Positions 54,783 to 64,000 of a stretch of DNA of 64,000 nucleotides are shown in pieces. A model generated the notes under the pieces. The model saw only the letters and a list, made by a program, of their open reading frames with translations, did not search any database and had not been told where the DNA came from. Origin of the DNA: Micropterix aruncella (Eukaryota; Arthropoda; Insecta; Lepidoptera; Micropterigidae); NCBI GenBank assembly GCA_944548615.1, contig OX155957.1, positions 8,841,597 to 8,905,596 of the forward strand, given 5' to 3'. The first letter of the stretch is position 1, and every line of letters starts with the position of its first letter. The position numbers and the translations under genes were made by a program.

Positions 54783-55129
54783 TATATTTAATATTTAAGT
54801 GTCCTTCAATAAATACTTTTACCTTATTTTAATATTTAAAAATAAATATGTTTACGTCTGCCTATTTTGCCATTTTGATTAATGTCTATATTTTATTTTT
54901 TTATAGTTACTAAACGTATTTTTTGCAAAAAAAAATACTTATTTAGTACACATCTCTATATAGGTCAGAGATTACTTTGGAAAGCTGATATGAATACAGG
55001 TAATTAATAGATGCCATATTCAAACCTGAGCCTGCCAGACCCAGAGCGCTCGAATTCAGGTGGCCCAGAGGTGCGCCTGACGGAGGGTTAATATAACAAC
55101 CCAGGTTTCATTCGGGTCACGTTGGGCGA
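54783..55129. other. No gene seen
   Basis: AT-rich until about 55020, then a GC-richer stretch without repeats. Confidence 0.4.
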
Positions 55130-55378
55130 GTCTAATCGCTTATTGAATGTCCCTTTTAACTCGATTCTGATTCATCCGCGTTCAGCTCAGAATCCGTGTA
55201 TAATTCGAGTAAGATCTATAGAGTATAAGTATACAAAAGACACATCGAAATCGTCATCTGTTATTCTACGGGTAGGCGGTAAACTGCTGCTGTTACCTCA
55301 CATATTTAACGGTGGTGACCGGCGGGTTCGGTTCGGAATTTTGAAAATCCGCCGCGCACACAACACTCACTGTATTAC
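55130..55378 (-). repeat. Dispersed module plus Penelope-like 3' region, antisense
   Basis: 55130-55215 matches the inverted module at 13840-13925. 55270-55378 on the minus strand (ACAGTGAGTGTTGTGTGCGC, GGATTTTCAAAATTCC) matches the downstream part of the Penelope-like fragment at 47.57 kb. Confidence 0.5.
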
Positions 55379-55382
55379 TTTC

Positions 55383-55893
55383 CAAGCCCACAAACCAACA
55401 AGGAGGGGAAGTATTATGAACGCGATTTTTATTTTCGGAATGAAGAGAGAAATATCCATTTGGAGCCCCCTAAGACGATTAAGACCATTTCCAGATGAAA
55501 GTCAGTCTGCCTGTGTGTGTTCCTTCGCGATAGCGCCCAAACGCTCAATCCGATTGAGCCGAAATTTGGCATGCTGGCATCATTTGGTCATGGTAAGAGT
55601 TAAAGAGGTGTGGTTGAAATCAGTCCACCAGGGGGGGCACTAGTTATATTTAAATCTCAAAATATTGTACTTATAGACATGAAATTTCGTAGACAAATGC
55701 CTTGTTCGGCCGAAAACACATTGAATTTTCGTTATCAGTATATTTGCGGAAACGATTGAATCGCGCTCGTCGCCGACTATACCTTTCAATCAGGTCAACC
55801 TCCTTCCCGAAGGGACATCACCCTTAAAATTCTTCCATAAGCCCTTGTCTACTTGCCGAAAGTTTCGAGGTGACACAACCGATTTTCTTGTGT
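55383..55893 (+). repeat. Repeat E copy inserted in the Penelope-like remnant
   Basis: It runs from CAAACCAACAAGGAGGGGAA through GCGATAGCGCCCAAACGCTC, TTTGGCATGCTGGCATCATT and GTCCACCAGGGGGGGCACTA to GACACAACCGATTTTCTTG. The Penelope-like sequence is continuous across it when compared with 47.5 kb, so E inserted here. Confidence 0.6.
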
Positions 55894-56118
55894 TAAGTCC
55901 TTGCGCTTGGCGATGGACATTAAAAACATTTTAGGAAGAGGGTTCCACTTCGTAGAGTTCGTAGTTTTAAGTTCGTGGTTCTTCTTATTTTAATGGCCTC
56001 CCGGGTCATGCGGGGAAAGTAAAATTGTTCTTTGGATAGCACAATGGGAGTTTAAAACTGCACCCAGTGGTGAGTTCTGCTATCCAATATGCTTTCGCAG
56101 ATCTCCGATTTTTCTTGC
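55894..56118 (-). pseudogene. Penelope-like C-terminal fragment, antisense
   Basis: The minus strand reads EKSEICESILDSRTHHWVQF, stop, TPIVLSKEQFYFPRMTREAI and KIRRTTN, homologous to 47330-47480 but with its own stop and a degraded NRDDG region. Confidence 0.6.
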
Positions 56119-56499
56119 TCAAGATATGTAGATTAGGTTTTTATTGGGATGTCAGATTACCCGTTTACTTGCAGCATATACGATTAAAGATTAAAAAGCA
56201 TTGTTGATAATGTTCGGTTCAGCATAAACAAAAAAATACTCAAGTTTTATGGTGATTTGAAAATAATTTTAATATATATCGAAATTTATGTAAAATATGA
56301 ATTGCAATTATGTTCAATGTTTACATTCAATAACACTTAGAAAAGATAGATATGTACTTTTCTATGATAGCCGTTGCGGTGATTCAAACTACGCCTTACA
56401 ACAAACTTGCCTAGCTGGGCGTCAGATGCTAAATTTAATCTAAGGCTTTGACTTTTTATATTACATTTTCGATATAGTTATTTAAATTAGCAATGTCCT
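56119..56499. other. No gene seen
   Basis: AT-rich; no coding-like frames. Confidence 0.4.
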
Positions 56500-56887
56500 G
56501 GCTGATTCAGAATGCCTAAAGGTGACAGATGACCCAAGACACCCATTTCACGGACAAGAGTCACACCACAAATGCCTCAAATCGCGAAACTCGTTCATGA
56601 GCCGAACACATTCACTCCATGGGAGTCAATCATCGAATCGCATAACTCAATGGAGGAATTCACTTGGCGAGGATGTTAAGGAACATATAGCACCGGGGTC
56701 ACATCTCCCCTACACCACCTGGCGCAGTCTCAACAGACTGGGAGTGGGTGTGACAAGATGCCGGGCTAATCTCGTTCGCTGGGGCTATGCAGAGAACCCT
56801 ATATGCATATATGGAACGCTGCAGGATGAAGTCCACCTTCGATCCTGCCCACAACTGTTAACCTCTATCACACACCAGGATTTATAA
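56500..56887 (+). pseudogene. LINE C-terminal domain with CxCG-type zinc knuckle
   Basis: The 121-codon frame (56522-56887) reads SRTHSLHGSQSSNRITQWRN, HLPYTTWRSLNRLGVGVTRC and RANLVRWGYAENPICIYGTL then DEVHLRSCPQL. The arrangement WG, CxCG, HLxxCP is the C-terminal knuckle of many LINE ORF2 proteins. Here CxCG has become CIYG, losing the second cysteine. No RT domain upstream. Strand is opposite to the RTE remnant that follows. Confidence 0.65.
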
Positions 56888-57240
56888 AAAGCAAGCGATA
56901 AGGCCATCCAGGCCACATATTTTTGGAGGGAGATGTCTTAAAAAGCTCGGAAACATTAAAAAAATAGCAACTATGTTTTTTGAACGGTTCAACTTGTGGG
57001 TGGCCGTCTTACGTAGTGTCTCGCGGTGGCTATTCGAGAACCTTTTTTCCCAACAGTTGTCGGTTCTGCGAGCAATATGGCCTGCACATTGCCATTTCAA
57101 GTTGCTAATTTTACGAGCTATGTCAGTGACCTTGGTTTTTCCGCTGATTTCCTTGTTTCCGATTATGTGATCACGCAGTGAAACTACAAGCATAGCTCTC
57201 TCCATGGCTCGTTGCGCGACTTGTGTATGTCGCCACTAGC
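56882..57240 (-). pseudogene. RTE-clade LINE C-terminal fragment, antisense
   Basis: The 107-codon minus frame reads MERAMLVVSLRDHIIGNKEI, SGKTKVTDIARKISNLKWQC and AGHIARRTDNCWEKR, the well-known RTE ORF2 ending (RAMERAMLGVSLRDRI, RTKVTDIA, LKWQWAGHIARRTDGRW). Upstream parts of the same LINE lie at 57396-57450 and 58236-58460, separated by two insertions. It is an inactive remnant. Confidence 0.75.
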
Positions 57241-57244
57241 AACC

Positions 57245-57395
57245 ACGTCTCGGCAGCGGATTAACCCATGTAGGGGCCCTTAGGCTGTCAAAATCTCGGG
57301 GGCCCCTCTGCACTTTTCGGGGCCCCTTTAGGCTATCAAACATTCTGACGACGACGGGGGCCCTAAGCTATAGTTTGTGTAGCTTATACATAAAT
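57245..57395. repeat. GC-rich insert with GGGGCCCC repeats
   Basis: TAGGGGCCCTTAGGCTGTCA and GGGGCCCCTTTAGGCTATCA are tandem variants, with two more GGGGCCC cores. The block interrupts the RTE coding order between VMTYGTET and QRAMERAM. Confidence 0.5.
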
Positions 57396-57450
57396 CCTGC
57401 ACTGCGTCTCAGTGCCGTATGTCATCACTGGCAAGACTGGCAACACGCAC
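57396..57450 (-). pseudogene. RTE LINE middle fragment
   Basis: The minus strand reads VYYQCVLPVLPVMTYGTETQ, matching the RTE motif VFNQCVLPVMTYGAETW. It sits directly left of the repeat C insertion; the target duplication shares its first codons. Confidence 0.6.
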
Positions 57451-57462
57451 TGATAATAGACT

Positions 57463-58223
57463 GGGAGTTAATGGGCCCTTGCTGAGTTGGCCACGAAGAC
57501 CCATTCTGTTCAGGGTTGGTCACACTCACGGGTCAACACCTATCCGACGGCCTCCACGCATGAAGTGCGAGCCTGGGTAGGACTCTGGCCTTATGGTCAG
57601 TTTCCCCTGGGATTCAAACTTCTGGCGCTCCTGGCCGGTCTGCGCACCGTGCAACGTAAGCCAATCGACTGTGCACTCTGACTAACAACTTGGGTTGTCG
57701 ACTACATCGGGCGAGCCCGTCACCACAGGAAGTTATAACGATTAGTCGTTCTATCTCCCTGCAGTGAGCCTAGAAGACTTGGGACAAAACAGTCCACCAT
57801 CTAGCTACGCCACAACCCGTAAGAGACCAACGCCTTAACCGCGAGATAGCCAGTAATATTACCTGGCGGGCAAATACTCGCGTCCTTACTTCCAATTGTG
57901 ACCAGATTTCTCCGGTCTCTCGATTGGTTCGAGTTCGAGGTCGCTTGCGCAGTCCTCTCCCTTACGAAGCGGTGAAACGGTGTATACCGAATCTATCGCG
58001 GACCACGGCGTCCTTTGCCCGGCTCTTCACCCAGGATCGGATGGCCGATGGTCATTTCAAGAGCAGTCGCCGTAAGGTCCGCGACCACCCCCGCTCTATA
58101 GGAAACAGTACAGCTTCCAGACTCCCCCGACAAGTCTTCACGCTCACTCCAGGGAGATAGAACGACTAATCGTTAAAACTTCCTGAGGTAACGGGCTCGC
58201 CCGCTGTAGTCGACAACCCAAGT
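57463..58223. mobile_element. Rearranged repeat C copy with 12-bp target duplication
   Basis: TGATAATAGACT flanks it at 57451-57462 and 58224-58235. Inside, 57463-57687 matches the GGGCCC end of repeat C in the same orientation as 32734 onward; 57688-58130 is the rest of the element inverted; 58131-58223 repeats the GTCGAC end in normal orientation. The last 93 bp therefore occur twice as an inverted pair. Removing the insert restores the RTE order on the minus strand. Confidence 0.7.
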
Positions 58224-58235
58224 TGATAATAGACT

Positions 58236-58460
58236 TTCGCTTTGAGGCTCTACTGTATTTGTGACAAAAAGATATGTCTTGGTTTCCCGAACGCTGCCCG
58301 TCCGAGTTGGATTCTTCAGCAGATAACTCAAATAAACATACTGATCGACATATTCAATAATTATCGTTTCCAAGATGTACCGGTATAGGTAGGATAGGGG
58401 AATTGGACATGATTTTGGTCTTACCAATGGTCAATTTTAGACCCACCTGTTGGGCGACGG
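58236..58460 (-). pseudogene. RTE LINE reverse-transcriptase fragment
   Basis: The minus strand reads VGLKLTIGKTKIMSNSPILP then, after a frameshift, IEYVDQYVYLSYLL. This is the RTE block VGLKxNxxKTKVM to YVYLGxxI that follows the catalytic YADD. It belongs to the same copy as 56882-57450. Confidence 0.65.
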
Positions 58461-58480
58461 TATCCTCTAAAGGATACCGT
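58457..58480. repeat. Perfect 10-bp-stem hairpin
   Basis: ACGGTATCCT, loop CTAA, AGGATACCGT. No context links it to a terminator or RNA gene. Confidence 0.5.
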
Positions 58481-59104
58481 AGGTATAGAAAATCTGTTTC
58501 TCTGTCGGTTCGCTGCACAAGAGGGCAGTCTTCATGGCCATCTGATAAAGAGGCGATATAGTTATGGCCATGTATATCTTGGCGAGAGATTATCTAGCGG
58601 TCGATCGAAAATGGCCTTATCTTATCAGCAGTACAGTATTAAAATGTAGGAACTACGCGACGTCTAAATTAATGGCGAATTACGAAAATGAAAATTAAAC
58701 GTCTTTTAATTTCTAGCGTTTAGCTAGAGGCATTGATTATATATCGTATTAGATTGCTTAATACTGCACTACGATTTGGCAGCTAGGATTTTACTACGAA
58801 ACGTAACGAGTAAATAGCACTAAAAGTTTCAGAAATAATGAATTTGTGGCCACTATAATGAATTTTTCGGTTAAATATTTTTCTGTAATAGTAAAGTTGA
58901 TACCTGGGATCACCTGTATGCACTAAACTTAATTTTGTCCATTTTGTGGGTTAACTGGTTATTGCATAACAAAGCTGAAAGGCTAAGAAATGACACCGTA
59001 CCTGTGTCTCTAAGGATAGTAACATTGATTATATAGTGTATTATATTGCTTAATGCCGTACTACGATTTAGCATCTAGTGTTGGTACGACGAATGGCACT
59101 CAAG
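58481..59104. repeat. Unassigned DNA with a direct repeat pair
   Basis: CATTGATTATATATCGTATT at 58731 and CATTGATTATATAGTGTATT at 59024 begin 65-70 bp direct repeats that both continue GATTGCTTAATACTG or ATTGCTTAATGCCG and CACTACGATTTGGC or TACTACGATTTAGC. An inverted CATTGATTATATA occurs at about 60160 and another direct one at 43338, so the motif may mark element ends. Confidence 0.4.
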
Positions 59105-59392
59105 TTATATTCATTGATTATTATTATCTTGTTTATACTCTTTATTGTGACATTTCACAATAGGCGGGTTTATTGTCATACGACAATCTCTATCAAACAA
59201 CCCTATTATGAAGTGTTTATATGTATTTGCGTGTGTAAGTGTGTGTCTTGTTATTGCATTCGATCGACAGAATTGAAATGCAATTCCGTTCATTTTATCC
59301 CAACGGAAAATAGTAACCCAGCGGGGAATCGAACCCGGGACGTTACAAAGTAAGATCAGGCGACCTAACCACTATGCCACTGGGCCGTGTGA
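59105..59392 (-). mobile_element. tRNA-derived SINE copy 3, best preserved
   Basis: On the minus strand the head carries the A box TGGCATAGTGG (complement at 59379-59389) and the B box GGTTCGATTCC (complement at 59335-59345), a perfect match to the pol III consensus. GGCCCAG and CTGGGTT can pair as an acceptor stem. The body ACGGAATTGCATTTC and the end TATTGTGAAATG plus ATAA-type tail match the 49.66 kb copy. SINE, not tRNA, because the body follows directly and there is no clear anticodon arm. Confidence 0.8.
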
Positions 59393-59598
59393 TATTCATC
59401 CATTATCTTATGATCAATACGGCGGCGTTCGTGGTATATACCAGTATGGCGGCTCACTTTAGATGGCGCTCTAAACACGCCTATACGGTCTCCTATTTCG
59501 AAATAAAATAATAATACATTACCAAACGAATTTCTAAATCATAGCTTCTATTATTTTAATATTATTAACATAAAGATTACGTAATAATTACGCATTTT
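59393..59598. other. No gene seen
   Basis: No recognisable feature. Confidence 0.4.
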
Positions 59599-60096
59599 AA
59601 CTTTCAGATCTCTCCGTATTAATTCTGTGATGTAATCAGCCTATATGCGATAGATGAGACTAATATTATGTGACTAGACGTGAATGTTATTATTGTTATC
59701 ATTAGTTAAATTATTGGTATCATTAGTTAAATTATTGGATTTTTCAATCAATCAGTCATTTATAATTTTAAAAAAACATTTATTGTCAATGTTATTACAG
59801 ATGGCCAAATAAATTGCTATTAGTTTCGCCGCCAATACTATCAGCTCTTTAACTTTCAGATCTCTCCGTATTATTTCTGTGATGTAATCAGCCTATATGC
59901 GATAGATGAGACTAATATTATGTGACTAGACGTGAATGTTATTATTGTTATCATTAGTTAAATTATTGGTATCATTAGTTAAATTATTGGTTTTTGTAAT
60001 CAATCAGTCATTTATAATAATAAAAAACATTCATTGTCAATGTTATTACAGATAGCCAAATAAATTGTTATTAGTTTCGCCGCCAATGCTATCAGC
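59599..60096. repeat. Tandem duplication, 252-bp period
   Basis: Units begin at 59599 and 59851 with AACTTTCAGATCTCTCCGTA. They share CAGCCTATATGCGATAGATG, TGACTAGACGTGAATGTTAT and GTTTCGCCGCCAAT, with only scattered differences. Each unit also repeats ATCATTAGTTAAATTATTGG twice internally. Confidence 0.75.
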
Positions 60097-60579
60097 GCCA
60101 CTTGCATTTCTCCAACACAGAATTGTTGCAAAATGTACGATGGAGTTGAACAATCTTAGTATATATAATCAATGCTAGAAGATATTTATTAATCTGCAGT
60201 TACATCAGACTCCGAACGCAACGCCCAGCGATTATATTTCTGAGAATAAATCTATAAATCTAGCTACGCGTATCGTTTTCAATATCGCAATCCGCAAAGC
60301 TACCGAAACCGTTCCTAATCGCAGGTGCTTAGTAGGTCCCACACGTACACGTAAAAAACGGCGAACGTGAATGAAATGGGAAGACCAAAGCCAACCCATC
60401 TCTCACATCCCTTCTGCTTACGATCGATGGAGGCTTTGGTTTCTGATTCCAAGATAAGAAAGAAGCTTTTTATCTATATTATTGTGTATCGTTGGCTTTA
60501 TAAATGTTACAGAAAGACAAAAACAGAAACACGGTAAATGAATTGTCATGAATCGACCAACTTTTATATCTTAACCTTT
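60097..60579. other. No gene seen
   Basis: Mixed composition; no coding-like frame. Confidence 0.4.
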
Positions 60580-61400
60580 ATATCTTTATTCTTTATTCTT
60601 TCTATTATAGACTATTAAATCATCGATTTTTTATTCCGACTATCGACGATTGACTATTATTATAATTACTAATTTGTCAACAGTTATTTTTAATTATTTA
60701 TATTACTGTCTATATGATAATTTGTGAAATTACCACATAATTCTAGTTACTATTAGTTCGATATGTACTATAGTACAATAGTACATAATGATAATATGTG
60801 AAATTATCGAAAAAATTTGAATGAAAATATCGGAAAACTTTGGTTTTTATATATAACCTAGAAAATCTACGCTTCTTCAACCACCTTGTATGGGTACCTA
60901 TAATTTTGGTACCTATACAGGTTGAGTTTTTAATTAGTAACATCGTTGAAGTGGGTAAATCCGTACGAGCAAATAATCAAACAAAATTCAAAAAATAAAC
61001 ATTTATTTTGAAAATTTTAATGTTTTAAAAAATAGTATAAAAAGAGTTGGGCGCTTTGCGCCATCTAGCGGTAGGTAAAACATCGTGAATATTATTTATT
61101 CACAATATTTTACCTATTGCTAGATGGCGCAGCGCCCTTAAAACGCTTTATTTAACAGTCAAGTTTTTCAAATTCACCAAATAAATATACTTTTTTAAAT
61201 GTTTTTTCCAAAATGCTTTATCAAAAGTTGTATATTTACTCGTACTGATTCGCCCACATCAAGGATGTCCTAATTAAAAACTCACCTGTATACATATTCG
61301 TGTAGTCATTTTGGTTAATTTTGACTTGAAATTAACATTCTGGTAAATTTTGATTTCTATCAACTGGTTTATAAACAAAATTAAAAAAAAAAACAAAATG
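60580..61400 (+). repeat. LINE 3'-UTR copy split by a family A element
   Basis: 60580-60900 matches the LINE UTR at 51650-51900 (TTGACTATTATTATAATTAC, ATATAACCTAGAAAATCTAC). After the A element at 60918-61288 it resumes and ends ATCAACTGGTTTATAAACAA plus an A-rich tail, matching 52000-52040. Confidence 0.65.
60918..61288. mobile_element. Family A MITE copy 5, complete
   Basis: The termini CAGGTTGAGTTTTTAATTAG and, inverted, CAGGTGAGTTTTTAATTAGG are flanked by TA (60916-60917, 61289-61290). The core palindrome TAGGTAAAACATCGTGAATA is as in copies 1 and 4. Its insertion into a LINE UTR gives an empty-site comparison. Confidence 0.8.
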
Positions 61401-61488
61401 AAAATTGATCGTCATGGAGGCAGTAAGCAAAATTAAATTTACAAACAAGATACACATTAACAATAACAATAATAACATAAACATAACA

Positions 61489-61570
61489 ATAATAATAATA
61501 AACTCTTTATTTCAAATAAAAAAGGCGAGCTTATTGCCTTGCGGCAGTGTCTGTCAGCTAATCAGTCTAT
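61489..61570 (-). repeat. LINE 3'-tail fragment, antisense
   Basis: AATAATAATAAACTCTTTAT and AAAAAAGGCGAGCTTATTGC match, on the minus strand, the tail module seen at 5.1 kb. Confidence 0.5.
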
Positions 61571-61782
61571 CAGTCTATCACATTCTAAAAAATCTAAAAA
61601 AAAACTACAGATGAAGAGTCCCTTCATGATTAAAATACTAAATAAAAGTATTGCATTTGCTGTAAAACAATGACAAAATTGTAAAAAGAACAATTCAAAA
61701 TTTGATCAAAGTATAGAAGTTTTCGAAAAAATTATACATGGAATCAAAGACATAAAATACTTGAGACGGGTATATCTTTGTT

Positions 61783-62213
61783 TTGCTACATCTGGCCAGT
61801 GGTTATGTACGGCAGCAAAGCGTGCACCATAAAAGAAGACACCAGACGGCGCGGCGGCGGCTAGAATCTTTTGAGATGTGGTGCTACCGTCGAATGCTCC
61901 GTATAAGCTGGACCCATAAAGTTAGCAACGAAAAAGTGCTTCAGCGTACTGGTACGATCCGAAATGGAGGGTATTGCACACCGTCAAAAAGCGCAATATT
62001 GAATATCTGGGGCACGTGCTGCGGCCTGACAGATATCAGCTGCTTCAACTGATATTGATGGGGAAAATTGAGGGTAAACGACGCCGTGGAAGGAGGAAAA
62101 AGTCGTGGTTGTGCAATGTCAGAGAGTGGACCGGGATCACCAGTACGGAACAGCTTTTCCGGATGGCGCAAGACCGACAAAAGTATTCAGAGCTAACGGC
62201 CAACCTCCATTAA
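61783..62213 (+). pseudogene. RTE-like LINE C-terminal fragment
   Basis: One frame reads WPVVMYGSKACTIKEDTRRR, the next RLESFEMWCYRRMLRISWTH and KVSNEKVLQRTG. A shift near 61965 leads to KRNIEYLGHVLRPDRYQLLQ, LILMGKIEGKRRRGRRKKSW and REWTG, ending at the stop at 62211-62213. This is the common ending of RTE-group ORF2 proteins (FEMWCYRRMLRISW, EYLGHxxR, GKIEGKRxxGRRxxSWL). Two frameshifts and a 5' truncation make it inactive. Confidence 0.8.
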
Positions 62214-63089
62214 TGGAGAGCCACTTCGAGAAGAAAAAGAATATGTAGATACGTAATGTATATACAATAAATAAACACTGCATCCGAAACCCAAGAGCGA
62301 CTTAGTCGCAGATGTCGATCTAATTTTCTCACCTTTATATGTGGTTTGCGATCCATCCATCTTTTGGTGCTGTGCGGTTTCTAGACGTCCTAACAGTCCT
62401 ATATCTTCCCCTCCCGGGACGGCCCCCGATGTGGCCAAGCTCGTTGAAGAAACTATCCTACACTGCTTTTTTTCAGTTCGTTATACAGTTATTATTGCTC
62501 CTCTTTGCGAAGACTTCCGAAAACAATTAATTTCAAATAGTTTTATTATACAAACAATGTTAATCTGCCGCAATGACTACGAAAATTAAAAAAGAAATCA
62601 AACGTCAAAGCAACAAATTCCATTTTTGAATGTTATGCTTTTTAATATTGTCAACATTATTACCGACCACGGTGTATTAACTTGGATTGGTCAGTTGTCA
62701 TTGAGCAAGATTGGATTTGGTCTTTAAAGCTCCATACAGAAATTGGACATGAAAGACACTAAAGAATACTCAGATTTTTGTTTATACTGACAATGAAAAT
62801 GATAGTTAAACAGTAATAAATTAAATTAAAAGACAAAATAGTGATTTGATGTTTGCAATGGAAAATAAGGTTATTTTGTTATTGTTGTATTTCTTTTTCT
62901 TTTACTTAATTTATTTGTTCAATTCATTCTGTCATTACTTATTTTAATTTTAGTATTATTATCTATTTGTTGCCTAAATAAAGCTCTTCTGCTTTAAAAA
63001 GTTAGTAAAATTTACGGGAAAACAATTGAACCCTCAACTGATTTATCAGATTAAATGATCTTGAGATCAGAACATTTTTAAATGTTGTT
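62214..63089. other. No gene recognised
   Basis: Overlapping frames on both strands at 62193-62589 share no known motif. The rest is AT-rich. Confidence 0.35.
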
Positions 63090-63141
63090 TATTGGACTAG
63101 ATCGCTTTTTCCATGCTGGAAAAAGTGACCAAGTCCAATAT
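63090..63141. repeat. Compact 52-nt near-perfect hairpin
   Basis: TATTGGACT pairs with AGTCCAATA on the outside and CTTTTTCCA with TGGAAAAAG on the inside around a TGC loop; the middle six positions are partly paired. It may be a small MITE remnant or a foldback RNA. Confidence 0.5.
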
Positions 63142-63173
63142 CGTGTCCAAGTCTAAGTCCAATACCCAATATC

Positions 63174-63204
63174 GCATATCGGGGGTATGCCCCACGATAT
63201 GCGT
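63174..63204. repeat. Second hairpin
   Basis: CGCATATCG pairs with CGATATGCG, and GGGG with CCCC inside. It lies 33 bp after the previous hairpin, with AAGTCCAAT- and AATATCG-type short repeats between them. Confidence 0.5.
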
Positions 63205-63519
63205 AATTCTAAACATTCTTATGAAATACTGTTACAGCGTTCAATACGTTGCCGCGTTGGTTTGAAGGACAAAAATAGCTCGTCTTGATTTTATTACCTA
63301 CTGTTGATTAAAGTACCTAAAGGCAATGGTCAAATATGTATGGGTCCTGGGCCCACATATTCAATAACAATAACATATTTACCACTGGAAAGATCTATTT
63401 ATCTAGAATATTTATGACTAACGTAACTTATATCAATTGTGAGCCGTTTCAGAGTTTTGAAGTTTGGAATCTTCTTAAATTAGACACGAAAACCCAATGC
63501 TATTATGACGCTAATTATT
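63205..63519. other. No gene seen
   Basis: A 67-codon frame (63336-63539) has no protein family features. Confidence 0.4.
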
Positions 63520-63740
63520 TATCTATACTAATATTATAAAGAGGTAAAGTTTGTGACGTTGTAGGAAGTAATCTCTGGATCTACTGAACCGATTTTGAAA
63601 ATTCTTTTACCAATAGAAAGCCACGTTATTTATGAGTGTCATAGGCTATATATTAATCCGAAAAATGAAAAGACTTTTTCGTGGCAGTCGGATTTCCAAA
63701 GTAAGTCGGAAAAAACGGTCGAACGAAAACGTTTCTAACT
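63520..63740 (+). repeat. Widespread insect repeat fragment
   Basis: TATACTAATATTATAAAGAG, TACTGAACCGATTTTGAAAA, TTCTTTTACCAATAGAAAGC and TGAGTGTCATAGGCTATATA form an order that I recognise as a high-copy arthropod repeat, from memory. No coding capacity. Confidence 0.55.
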
Positions 63741-64000
63741 AACGCTGCCTTGACGATGAGAGATATATGATTAAGTTCTAGAGAAAAATTGTAGAGCTTG
63801 ATAATGCCCACAAAAATGTCAGCGACAGCATATGTCTAACTTTTATATTTAAGTAACAAAAAGTAGTATTTTATATTTAAAAAATAATTTAAATCGTTGT
63901 CATGTTTATTGGTCATATTATCAACAATTATGAATTATTATCAAAATAAGTAAATTTATCGTCTGAAGTAATTAAAACTTCACTATCCCTTTTACTGCAT
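63741..64000. other. AT-rich DNA, no gene
   Basis: Nothing recognisable up to the window edge. Confidence 0.4.

Noticed and set aside
55122..55643. 173-codon ORF
   Set aside because: It runs across three different repeats (dispersed module, antisense Penelope-like region, repeat E) in one frame by chance.
1..64000. Endogenous viral sequence or toxin gene
   Set aside because: No frame resembled a viral capsid, envelope, replicase or toxin; all reverse-transcriptase pieces fit LINE or Penelope-like elements.

Overview
The window looks like intergenic or intronic DNA from an insect nuclear genome, most likely a moth or butterfly. The base composition is AT-rich and there are no operons or Shine-Dalgarno sites. 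Retrotransposon and DNA-transposon debris fills about half of it, and several repeat modules resemble ones I associate with Lepidoptera. That taxon call is inference; nothing here is diagnostic on its own. I found no complete host gene. One minus-strand stretch near 6.2-6.6 kb reads like coding sequence next to a GTAAGT donor, but I cannot name it.

Layout. 0-10 kb: a piggyBac-type MITE with TTAA duplications, the first copies of three short repeat families (called A, B and E here), a G-rich triple tandem repeat, and a PIF/Harbinger-type element carrying a decayed C2H2 zinc-finger fragment nested inside an A element. 10-20 kb: repeat C and D copies, a Jockey-like LINE split by a palindromic MITE, repeat F with a 76-codon ORF, mariner debris, a tRNA-derived SINE, a LINE reverse-transcriptase block, an X-box-like tandem repeat, and a Harbinger-type element with a MADF-domain remnant. 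20-35 kb: a 1-kb LINE 3' end, further B, C and E copies, a second TAA-flanked MITE, and a C copy bounded by perfect 12-bp duplications. 35-46 kb: three mariner-related remnants, a minus-strand LINE fragment, a TTAA-flanked MITE split by a B element, a 117-bp tandem repeat, and GC-rich apparently single-copy blocks. 46-64 kb: Penelope-like fragments, more LINE pieces, two SINEs, an RTE LINE split by a rearranged C element, a 252-bp tandem duplication, a LINE 3' UTR split by an A element, an RTE C-terminus and compact hairpins.

The elements do not form a working system. The informative part is the nesting order: Harbinger-type into A at 8.9 kb, MITE into Jockey at 11.6 kb, B into a TTAA element at 42.4 kb, E into Penelope at 55.4 kb, C into RTE at 57.5 kb, and A into a LINE 3' UTR at 60.9 kb. 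These let target duplications and empty sites be read directly. The least explained item is repeat C: 380-760 bp, at least six copies, 12-bp target duplications where ends are clear, no recognised transposase. Family letters A-F are local names used only in this annotation.
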